The notes beneath the pieces are model-generated. The model was not told the origin of the DNA. It made no database searches and saw only the letters and a list, made by a program, of their open reading frames with translations. From an uncultured Oscillospiraceae bacterium (lineage in GTDB: Bacteria; Bacillota; Clostridia; Oscillospirales; Oscillospiraceae): DNA of 38,293 nucleotides. Positions 31,881-38,293 of this stretch are shown in pieces. The stretch's first letter is position 1. Every line of letters starts with the position of its first letter. A program made the translations under genes and the position numbers. The stretch lies in NCBI GenBank assembly GCA_934572445.1, contig CAKTLD010000006.1, forward strand, positions 1 to 38,293. The letters are read 5' to 3'.

Positions 31881-33622
31881 AGAATGTTACGCTGACCATC
31901 GACCATAAGAGCGTCACCGTGCCCGAGGATACCACCATCCTTGAGGCCGCGCGCAAGGTCAACATCCATATCCCCACGCTCTGTTACTTAAAGGATCTCA
32001 ATGAGATCGCAGCCTGCCGCATTTGCTGCGTGGAGGTGCAGGGCATGGCGCGCCTTGTTCCCGCATGCGATAATGTGGTGGCGGACGGTATGGTCGTGTT
32101 CACCAACAGCGCCAAGGCGCGCGAGGCGCGCCGCATGAACCTGCGCCTGATCCTCTCGCACCACGATACCTCCTGCACCAACTGCACGCGCAGCGGCAAT
32201 TGCACGCTCCAGACGCTGGCGACCGATTTCAACATGCGGGGTACGCATTTTCCCAAAAAGCTGCGGCATGAAGCGGTGGATTACTCCACGCCTCTCATCC
32301 GCGAGAACGACAAGTGCGTGCAGTGCCTGCGCTGTATTCAGGTGTGCGAGAAGGTGCAGACCGTAAAGATCTGGGATCTGCTCGGCACGGGCTCGCGCAC
32401 GGTCGTGGACGCCTCTTATAACCGTCGGATTCAGGATACCGAGTGCACCTACTGCGGCCAGTGCATCACCCACTGCCCGACGGCGGCGCTGCGCGAGCGC
32501 GACGATACGGGCAGGGTATATGACGCGATCGACGATCCGAACACCGTCACGGTGGTGCAGGTCGCGCCCGCCGTGCGTGCGGCGTGGGCCGAGCAGTTTG
32601 GCCTTTCGAGCGAGTTCGCAACGCCGAAGCGCATGGTCGCGGCGCTGCGCGAGCTGGGCTTTGACTATGTCTTCGACACCGACTTTGCCGCCGACCTCAC
32701 CATCATGGAGGAGGGAAGCGAGTTTATTGAGCGCTTTACCCATAAGGACCAGTACCGGTGGCCGATGTTCACCTCCTGCTGCCCCGGATGGGTGCGGTTT
32801 TTAAAGTCGCAGTACCCTGAACTGACGGGCAATCTCTCCACGGCCAAGTCGCCCCAGCAGATGTTCGGCGCGGTGGCCAAGAGCTACTTTGCCGAAAAGG
32901 TCGGCATTGACCCCAAGCGCCTGTTTGTCGTCTCGGTCATGCCGTGCGTGGCCAAGAAGGCGGAGTGCGCGCTGCCGACGATGAAGGATGACCGCGGCGA
33001 TCCTGAGGTCGATGTCAGCATTACCACGCGCGAGCTCGGCATCATGCTGCGCGCGAACCACATCGAGCCGAAGTACCTGCCCGAAGAGGAGTTTGACAGT
33101 CCGCTCGGTTCGTCCACCGGTGCGGCGGTCGTCTTCGGCGCGACCGGCGGTGTGATGGATGCGGCGCTGCGCTCGGCGTACTATCTCATCACAGGCAAGA
33201 ACCCTGACCCCGATGCCTTTACCGCCGTGCGCGGCCTGAACGGGTGGAAGGAAGCGACCTTCGCCATCCCCGGCGCGGGCGACGTACGCGTCGCCGTCGT
33301 CAGCTCGCTGGGCAATGCCCGCAGGCTGATCGAAGCCGTGGAGCGCGGCGAGGCAAACTATGACTTCGTCGAGGTCATGGCTTGCCCGGGCGGCTGTGCG
33401 GGCGGCGGCGGTCAGCCCATCCGCGACGGGGAGGAGCTTGCGGGCGACCGCGGCAGCATCCTTTGGCGGCTTGATCAGGACACGCTGCTCCGCTTTTCGC
33501 ACGAAAATCCGGACGTTAAGGCGCTCTATAAGGAGTTCCTCGGCGCTCCGCTCGGCGAAAAGTCGCACCACCTGCTGCACACCGACCACTTTGCCTGGGA
33601 AATGCCGAAAAAGGCACTGTAA
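31874..33622 (+). CDS. hydA: [FeFe] hydrogenase, group A (NADH-linked type)
   Basis: A 582-residue enzyme for H+ to H2 interconversion. From the N-terminus: a [2Fe-2S] domain (C37, C48, C51, C65), a His-ligated [4Fe-4S] domain (H96/97, C101, C104, C110), two ferredoxin clusters (C148/151/154/158 and C191/194/197/201), then the H-cluster with TSCCPGW (300-306), MPCVAKKAE (356-364) and MACPGGCAGGGGQP (502-515), and a fused small subunit at the C-terminus. All catalytic residues are present. ATGGTAA overlaps the stop of the flavoprotein gene, with GGAGG upstream, so translation is coupled. The pairing with a GltD-like protein resembles the group A2 arrangement. Maturases HydE, HydF and HydG are not in the window. 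Confidence 0.95.
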   Translation: MVKNVTLTIDHKSVTVPEDTTILEAARKVNIHIPTLCYLKDLNEIAACRICCVEVQGMARLVPACDNVVADGMVVFTNSAKAREARRMNLRLILSHHDTSCTNCTRSGNCTLQTLATDFNMRGTHFPKKLRHEAVDYSTPLIRENDKCVQCLRCIQVCEKVQTVKIWDLLGTGSRTVVDASYNRRIQDTECTYCGQCITHCPTAALRERDDTGRVYDAIDDPNTVTVVQVAPAVRAAWAEQFGLSSEFATPKRMVAALRELGFDYVFDTDFAADLTIMEEGSEFIERFTHKDQYRWPMFTSCCPGWVRFLKSQYPELTGNLSTAKSPQQMFGAVAKSYFAEKVGIDPKRLFVVSVMPCVAKKAECALPTMKDDRGDPEVDVSITTRELGIMLRANHIEPKYLPEEEFDSPLGSSTGAAVVFGATGGVMDAALRSAYYLITGKNPDPDAFTAVRGLNGWKEATFAIPGAGDVRVAVVSSLGNARRLIEAVERGEANYDFVEVMACPGGCAGGGGQPIRDGEELAGDRGSILWRLDQDTLLRFSHENPDVKALYKEFLGAPLGEKSHHLLHTDHFAWEMPKKAL

Positions 33623-33630
33623 CGATAATA

Positions 33631-33666
33631 AAAAAACTCCGTATGGATTTCCATACGGAGTTTTTT
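33631..33666. terminator. Bidirectional terminator
   Basis: A 16-bp stem, AAAAAACTCCGTATGG (33631-33646) with 33651-33666, loop ATTT, ending in T6. It serves the hydrogenase operon and the convergent gene at 33680. Confidence 0.92.
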
Positions 33667-33679
33667 ATCGGGAGATGGG

Positions 33680-34174
33680 TCAGCGCTTCTCGCCGTAGCG
33701 CAGAATGACGTTGACGAGAGCGCTGAAAGCCTCGGCCGCGTCACTGTCGAGCCGATATGCGGCGGCGTGCGAGGCATCGTTATAGACGGTGGACGAATCC
33801 ATGCAGAGATAGAGGTCATACCGCTGTCCGTCCACGGTGTACCAGAGGGAGACATAGTTTCCGCCGCTGAGCGGTCCGCTCAGCGAGGTTGGCAGGCGGA
33901 AAATGCGTTGTGCGGAAATGCCGCTCAAAACGTCGAGCAGAGCCTGTCCTGCTTCGCTGTCGGGTACGGCGATATAGTCGCAGCTGCCGCTCGTTTCGCC
34001 GTTTTCGGTCGGTACGGTGGCCTTGAGGTCGAAGATCGCCTGAATGGAAGTGTCCGCCTCTGCAGCGTGGATGAGTTCACCGAGCGGCTGCGCGCGGCGC
34101 GGCAGCAAAAATATGGCCACGACGAGCAGTATCGCGGCGACAGCGATGAGCACGGTTTTTCTCTTTTTGTCCAT
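33680..34174 (-). CDS. Membrane-anchored protein of unknown function
   Basis: A 164-residue protein. Residues 5-24 form one hydrophobic anchor (KKRKTVLIAVAAILLVVAIF) with basic residues before it, so the rest is extracytoplasmic. The outer part has LIHAAEADTSIQAIFDL and NYVSLWYTVDGQRYDLYLCM and ends with an acidic helix; I do not recognise the family. AAGGAG lies 7 nt before the ATG at 34174. It follows rqcH by 72 bp on the same strand and may be co-transcribed. Confidence 0.78.
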   Translation of the reverse strand: MDKKRKTVLIAVAAILLVVAIFLLPRRAQPLGELIHAAEADTSIQAIFDLKATVPTENGETSGSCDYIAVPDSEAGQALLDVLSGISAQRIFRLPTSLSGPLSGGNYVSLWYTVDGQRYDLYLCMDSSTVYNDASHAAAYRLDSDAAEAFSALVNVILRYGEKR

Positions 34175-34246
34175 AGGGTTCTCCTTTCCAATATCAAACA
34201 TCTTTTTAACATCTAACAGGGGAGAGGGGAATCGCTTTCCGACAGT

Positions 34247-35992
34247 TTACTTAATGAAGAGCTTTTTGGCAAGCCCTTCCTCGGGCGTGACATAGAGTGT
34301 GCGGTAGTTGTCGTAGGTCACCATGCCGGGACGTGCACCCGCGGGCTTTTTGACGAACTTCACGGGGCAGTAGTCGACGGGAACGCTGCTGCTCTCCTTC
34401 GCCTGCGAGAAGTAGGCTGCGAGCATCGCGGCCTCGCGCAGATCGTCATCGCTCGGCGTGAGGCCCGCGCAGCGCAGGATGACGTGCGAGCCGTGGATGT
34501 GCTGGGTGTGGAACCAGTAGTCGCGCTTGTCGGCCTTTTTGGTCAGTTGGTCGTTCTGCACGTTGCTGCGGCCGACGAGCACCTCGAGCCCGCTCGACGT
34601 TTGGAACGTGCGCGGGGCGAAGGCGCGCTTGAGCTCCTTTTTGCTGCCGGACTTTCGGATATAGTTCGTTTCCTGCAATTCGCGGCGGATCTCATTGAAT
34701 TCCTGCTCGGTCTCCGCCTGCGAAAGCTCCTGCAGGACGCTCTCTAAGTACGCGCGCTCGTTTTCCGCCTTTTCGATCTGCTCGCGCAGGTGGAATTCGG
34801 CGGTTTTAAGCTTGTTGTACTGCTTGTAGTTTTTCGCGGCGTTCTGCTGGGGGGAGAGCAGCGGGTCGAGCGGAATGTCGATGGCCGGGCAGCCGTCCTC
34901 GTAGTAGTTTTCCGCGTGCAGGATTTTTTCTCCGCCCTTCATGCGGTAGAGGTTCGCGGTGATCAGGTCGCCGCGCAGGCGGAATTCGTCGCGCTTCTGC
35001 GTTGCGGCGTAGTCGCGCTTTAGATTCTCGGCCTTGCGCGCCATGCGGTCGCGCGCGACCGTGACCGCGTGCGTCAGCTCGCGGCCGCGGCGGGCGGAGA
35101 GCTCCTGCCGCTCGCGTGCGTCGTAGAACTCGTCAAGCATTTGCGAGAAGTTTTCTCGCGTCTCGACCTGCGTCTCCGCGCCGTACTGCATGATGGAACG
35201 GTAGGTGAAATCGACCGGCTTTCCGTCGCGATAGAGGATCACAGGCGTATAGCTATCTTCCTTTACAACATTGGCGGTATCGGAGAATTCCTGCGCCAGC
35301 GCCTCGCGCTGCGCATCGTTCAGCGCGCCGAAGCGCACGTCGGTCTCGTGTCCCGCGCGGAAGGCGAATTCGCGCGCGATCAGCGGCGAAATGCCGGTGT
35401 AATGGTCGAGCACCCACTTGTCGACGGCCTGCTCCGCATCGCCGCCGCGCTGCGCGAGGGCGAGGGAATCCTCCTCCTGCGATAAAAGCGACAGCTTGTC
35501 GAGCGGCGTCGGCAGATGGTAAAAAAGACCGGGCAGCAGCTGGCGCGTGGCGGAAAGGTCCGCGTCCACGCGGCGCAGACATTCGACGATGCGCCCCTGC
35601 GCGTCGAGCAGGACGAGGTTTGACCGCCGCCCCATACATTCGAGCACGAGCTGCTTGCGGCTGATCTCGCCGAATTCGTCCGTGCACTGGAGCGTCAGGA
35701 TTACCATGCGCTCAAGGTCCGGCTGCTCGATGGACAGCACGCGCGCGCCAACTAAGTGCTTTCTGAGCAGCATGCAGAACATCGGCGGCTGGGCGGGGTT
35801 GTCGCGCAGAATATTGGTGAGCTGGATGCGCGGCTGGTTTGCGCCCGCGTTGAGCAGCAGGCGCAGATTGCCGCGCAGCAGCAGAACGATCTGGTCGCGC
35901 GCGGGTTGCTGCACCTTGTCGATGCGCGCGCCGATGAGCTGAGGTCTCAGCTCGTGTAAAACCGCCCGCAGGCAGATCGCGTCAAGTGGCAT
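34247..35992 (-). CDS. rqcH: RqcH (NFACT-family ribosome quality control protein)
   Basis: A 581-residue protein that binds stalled 50S subunits and adds Ala tails that target the nascent chain for degradation. It was formerly annotated as fibronectin-binding protein (FbpA/PavA). The NFACT-N domain opens the protein (DAICLRAVLHELRPQLIGARIDKV) with MGRRSNLVLLD near 120. A long coiled coil follows at about 285-440. The NFACT-R domain is at the end (VLVGRSNVQNDQLTKKADKR, WFHTQHIHGSHVIL). The position of the RqcH Asp-Arg pair reads Glu-Arg here (PDLERMV). GGAGG lies 6 nt before the ATG. It overlaps mrnC by 11 bp. Confidence 0.93.
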   Translation of the reverse strand: MPLDAICLRAVLHELRPQLIGARIDKVQQPARDQIVLLLRGNLRLLLNAGANQPRIQLTNILRDNPAQPPMFCMLLRKHLVGARVLSIEQPDLERMVILTLQCTDEFGEISRKQLVLECMGRRSNLVLLDAQGRIVECLRRVDADLSATRQLLPGLFYHLPTPLDKLSLLSQEEDSLALAQRGGDAEQAVDKWVLDHYTGISPLIAREFAFRAGHETDVRFGALNDAQREALAQEFSDTANVVKEDSYTPVILYRDGKPVDFTYRSIMQYGAETQVETRENFSQMLDEFYDARERQELSARRGRELTHAVTVARDRMARKAENLKRDYAATQKRDEFRLRGDLITANLYRMKGGEKILHAENYYEDGCPAIDIPLDPLLSPQQNAAKNYKQYNKLKTAEFHLREQIEKAENERAYLESVLQELSQAETEQEFNEIRRELQETNYIRKSGSKKELKRAFAPRTFQTSSGLEVLVGRSNVQNDQLTKKADKRDYWFHTQHIHGSHVILRCAGLTPSDDDLREAAMLAAYFSQAKESSSVPVDYCPVKFVKKPAGARPGMVTYDNYRTLYVTPEEGLAKKLFIK

Positions 35993-36395
35993 TGTCGTCC
36001 TCCATCATCCGGTTGAAAAGCTCGTTGATGCGCGTGTGGTCGTCGCGCAGATACAGCCAGCCGAAGAGCGCCTCGAGGCCTGTGGCCTTCTGATAGTCCG
36101 CGCGGTCGGCGTGGTGGGGAATGGAATGGACATTTGCGTTGCGCCCGCGGCGGAACACAGCGGCCTCTTCCTCCGTCAAAAGGGGTAAGAGCTTTTCGGC
36201 AAAGCGCGCCTGCTGCGGCGCGCAGACGAGCTCGACCGTCGCGCGGTGCAGCCCCTTGCCCGTCGCCTTTCCATGCACGCACAGATAGGTGCGCACCAGC
36301 AGTTCATACACAGCGTCGCCCAGGTGAGCGAGGCCGATGGAGCTGATGACGCGGATATCGTCCTCGTTCATTTTCGCTTCAAAATAGTCGTACAT
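35982..36395 (-). CDS. mrnC: Mini-ribonuclease 3
   Basis: A 137-residue dimeric RNase III-like enzyme lacking the dsRNA-binding domain. It processes the ends of 23S rRNA in Firmicutes. Family features are LAHLGDAVYELLVRTYL (with the catalytic Asp), FRRGRNANVHSIPHHAD and YQKATGLEALFGWLYL (with the second acidic cluster). GGGAG lies 5 nt before the ATG. It is first in the operon with rqcH, linking rRNA maturation and ribosome rescue. Confidence 0.93.
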   Translation of the reverse strand: MYDYFEAKMNEDDIRVISSIGLAHLGDAVYELLVRTYLCVHGKATGKGLHRATVELVCAPQQARFAEKLLPLLTEEEAAVFRRGRNANVHSIPHHADRADYQKATGLEALFGWLYLRDDHTRINELFNRMMEDDNAT

Positions 36396-36425
36396 AGATA
36401 CTCCCAGCGTTTTAAATTACGCTTT

Positions 36426-36454
36426 ATTGTATAACCGGAGCGCCGTTCTGTCAA
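36426..36454 (-). promoter_or_regulatory. Promoter of mrnC-rqcH
   Basis: On the minus strand: -35 TTGACA (36454-36449, consensus), 17-bp spacer, -10 TACAAT (36431-36426). Confidence 0.8.
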
Positions 36455-36494
36455 TTCCGCCGCGCGGTTTTGCCGTGGATCATGCGAAAAGCCG

Positions 36495-36522
36495 TTGCGC
36501 TTTGGCGCGATATCGGTATAAT
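36495..36522 (+). promoter_or_regulatory. Promoter of the large lipoprotein gene
   Basis: -35 TTGCGC (36495-36500), 16-bp spacer, -10 TATAAT (36517-36522, consensus), divergent from mrnC-rqcH. Confidence 0.6.
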
Positions 36523-36581
36523 AGGGGCAGGGCCGCGCGGTGCGCGGCAGGCCTTTTGGAGAAATGAAGAGGACACGAGTT

Positions 36582-38117
36582 ATGAGACGATATGCTTCCG
36601 TGCTGCTTGCGGCGCTGCTGCTTTTTTCACTTTCCGCCTGCAGCGGAACGGACGGGGACGACACACCCGCCGCGCCCGCGTATGATGACAGCCTGCTTGC
36701 CGAGCTTTACAGCGAGGAGGGGGAGTACACCGATGCAGAGAACAACACCGTGCGATATGCTTATCATGTACCGCAGCTCCGGTCGGAAACGGCGGTGGCT
36801 GCCGCGCTCAACGCTGAGATCGCAGATGACTTTGGTGCCCTCGTGCAGGACCAGAAGAACATGATGGCTGCCCGCACGTCCATCGTTTGCCCCGGCGTGA
36901 GCTGGCAGAGCTTCTGGAACGACAGCCTCGTCTGTCTTGTGGTGAAGAGCACGATGGACGACGGCAGCGAGCATTACGCCGTCTACAGCTATGACTTTTT
37001 CGGTGGTAAGCGCCTTTTGAGCGAGGACCTGCTGGCGCGCTGCGGACGGAGCGAGGCGGAGTTCACCGGCGCGGCGCGGCGCGCGGCGGCAGACTTTTTT
37101 GACGGGACCTACCGCACCACGCTTTCGGAGAGCACTGGCGGCGCGGATTTCATCGCCGCCTTCGCCGAACGCCGGGCCTGGACGCTCTCGGACGAGAACA
37201 TCAACGCGCAGATGAGGCTCTATCTCGACAGCGGTACGCTGCGCATGATCGTGCCTATCGGTTCGCTCGCGGGCGCGGAGAGCTATGAGGAGATCCTCAC
37301 GCCGGACTTTTCCGCGCGCGATATGGCTGTGCGGGAGGACTCCGACCGCTTTGTCCATGCCGAGCTTTCAGGCGGCGCGCTGCGCGTCAGCTTCAAGGAA
37401 ACGGAGGACTCTGCGTGGTATGCGGAAAACTTCCGCTTTGATTATGAGACGTTTTATTATGTCGAGGGCCTGTATTCCGACTATACGGATATTTTTGTCG
37501 GCTCAGTGGGGCAGGGGTACTTTCCCTATATCTTTCTTTTGACGAGCGAGGGGGCGGTCGAGTATGTCAATCTGCTCGAGGGACTGACGGCGGGCTTCCT
37601 CTGCTGCGGCGGGCCGCTGGGCGGCGTGCGAGATATCGTCTCGTTCGAGACCGGCGAGATCACGGAGGAGTACGGCAGCTATCAGACGGTATTCGCCATA
37701 GACGCGGCGGGGGAGAAGCACGATCTTGCGGGAAGCGTGAGCGATGCGGACTATACCGTGCCTGTGGAATTTACCGGCCGATGGATGGCGGAGGTGACGC
37801 ATGATACCGCCGAACAGGGAAGCTATACGGGGGAATATGTCCTCACGATCAGCGACGGCGGCGGAATAACGATGCAGGACATCAATACGGAGGCGCACGT
37901 CTTCTTTGAGTACAGCGGCCAGATCAATTATCTCGGCATGAACGGCGAGGGCATGGTCTTCGGTTACCACCTGAATGAGACGGGCGGCAGCGTGCGCTAC
38001 GGCGCGTTCACGCTGCTGCGTGGGAGCGACGGCCTGCGTGCAAAGATCGTCGCGGGGGAGAACCTGTTTGACGCGCCTGTGGGCCGTGCCACGGCCTTTG
38101 AGCGGAGCTACTGGTGA
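36582..38117 (+). CDS. Large surface lipoprotein of unknown function
   Basis: A 511-residue exported lipoprotein. Residues 1-19 are a signal peptide with lipobox LSAC and a Gly/Asp/Pro-rich linker to about 35. The N-terminal half (about 50-240) has a DUF3298/RsiV-like arrangement: YAYHVPQLRSETAVAAALNA, YAVYSYDFFGGKRLLSEDLL and an acidic helix; this is a weak similarity by eye. The C-terminal half (about 390-511) is beta-rich and acidic. I start at the ATG at 36582, about 8 nt after AGAGGA. The ATG at 36564 lies too close to its GGAG. Single-gene unit; role unknown. Confidence 0.78.
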   Translation: MRRYASVLLAALLLFSLSACSGTDGDDTPAAPAYDDSLLAELYSEEGEYTDAENNTVRYAYHVPQLRSETAVAAALNAEIADDFGALVQDQKNMMAARTSIVCPGVSWQSFWNDSLVCLVVKSTMDDGSEHYAVYSYDFFGGKRLLSEDLLARCGRSEAEFTGAARRAAADFFDGTYRTTLSESTGGADFIAAFAERRAWTLSDENINAQMRLYLDSGTLRMIVPIGSLAGAESYEEILTPDFSARDMAVREDSDRFVHAELSGGALRVSFKETEDSAWYAENFRFDYETFYYVEGLYSDYTDIFVGSVGQGYFPYIFLLTSEGAVEYVNLLEGLTAGFLCCGGPLGGVRDIVSFETGEITEEYGSYQTVFAIDAAGEKHDLAGSVSDADYTVPVEFTGRWMAEVTHDTAEQGSYTGEYVLTISDGGGITMQDINTEAHVFFEYSGQINYLGMNGEGMVFGYHLNETGGSVRYGAFTLLRGSDGLRAKIVAGENLFDAPVGRATAFERSYW

Positions 38118-38153
38118 GCAAAAAACTCTTTGCAAAATTTATCAAAAAAAGGC

Positions 38154-38182
38154 TTGACAGCACCTGACCCTTATGCTATACT
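38154..38182 (+). promoter_or_regulatory. Near-consensus sigma-A promoter for the terminal tRNA-like gene
   Basis: -35 TTGACA (38154-38159), 17-bp spacer, -10 TATACT (38177-38182). It is one of the strongest promoters in the window, as expected for a stable RNA transcription unit. Confidence 0.85.
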
Positions 38183-38221
38183 CCTTTTTGTTCCGAGCCG
38201 TTCGGGACATGAAAAAGGCTT

Positions 38222-38270
38222 GGGGGTTTAGCTCAGCTGGGAGCCCGGTTGAAGCGGTAAACAACCCCCG
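38222..38270 (+). tRNA. Aberrant or truncated tRNA-like sequence (tRNA-Ala-like 5' end)
   Basis: GGGGGTTTAGCTCAGCTGGGAG (38222-38243) is a standard tRNA 5' half, resembling tRNA-Ala. After GAGC (38241-38244) the sequence leaves the tRNA pattern: no anticodon arm or T arm (GGTTCGA) follows. AACCCCC (38263-38269) nevertheless pairs exactly with the 5' GGGGGTT. At 48 nt it is too short for a canonical tRNA. The contig edge 23 bp later makes a chimeric assembly end likely. Confidence 0.4.
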
Positions 38271-38293
38271 CACTAATTGAATAAGAAATTACT

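Noticed and set aside
1..38293. CRISPR arrays, transposases, integrases, restriction systems, prophage genes
   Set aside because: I looked for repeat-spacer periodicity and catalytic motifs of these classes and found none.

Overview
The window looks like chromosomal DNA of an obligately anaerobic, GC-rich member of the Clostridia, probably a gut Oscillospirales bacterium. No taxonomic marker was tested. The signs are an oxygen-sensitive glycyl radical enzyme with its activase, a [FeFe] hydrogenase, RqcH and Mini-RNase III, BlaI/BlaR1, AGGAGG-type ribosome binding sites, and sigma-A promoters spaced 17 bp. The left edge falls inside tmRNA and the right edge inside an aberrant tRNA-like sequence, so this may be a whole contig broken at RNA genes.

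Layout. 1-957: the 3' part of tmRNA, its terminator, and a non-coding scar holding a decayed gene fragment. 958-7932: a leftward operon, transcribed in the order SdaAB-like protein, NhaC-family antiporter, glycyl radical enzyme, its activase, short-chain dehydrogenase, and an XRE-cupin regulator that also has its own promoter. 8103-10213: the K+ transporter Kup. 10402-12651: flavin reductase, a lipoprotein-anchored barnase with barstar, and a small membrane protein. 12685-15759: oleate hydratase, a divergent TetR regulator and a broken DUF975 gene. 15772-20409: a VanW-family protein, then a BlaI/BlaR1-like pair with two clear operators and a very large BlaR1 sensor part. 20418-22765: a DUF1538 membrane protein and a tandem PII-like protein. 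22783-28099: TetR/flippase, an mscS-acyltransferase-GNAT operon and another TetR. 28216-33666: a PutP-type symporter, then a GltD-like flavoprotein translationally coupled to a [FeFe] hydrogenase. 33680-36454: mrnC-rqcH and a small anchored protein. 36495-38293: a large lipoprotein and a strong promoter feeding the tRNA-like end.

How it works together. The most novel part is the glycyl radical operon. The enzyme has the Cys-x-Glu active-site motif and the Gly-radical motif, but the loop after the active site does not match any characterised subclass I can recall. It travels with a putative NADP-type dehydrogenase, an NhaC/MleN-type carrier and a catalytically stripped relative of the L-serine dehydratase beta subunit. 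This suggests uptake, oxidation or reduction, and radical cleavage of a small polar, possibly amino- or hydroxy-acid, substrate, under an XRE-cupin regulator and a palindromic operator at the transcription start. The hydrogenase pair would dispose of, or bifurcate, reducing equivalents. A repeated CTTAAC motif near the kup, flippase and mscS promoters may mark a shared envelope or osmotic regulon. No CRISPR array, transposase, integrase or intact mobile element was seen.
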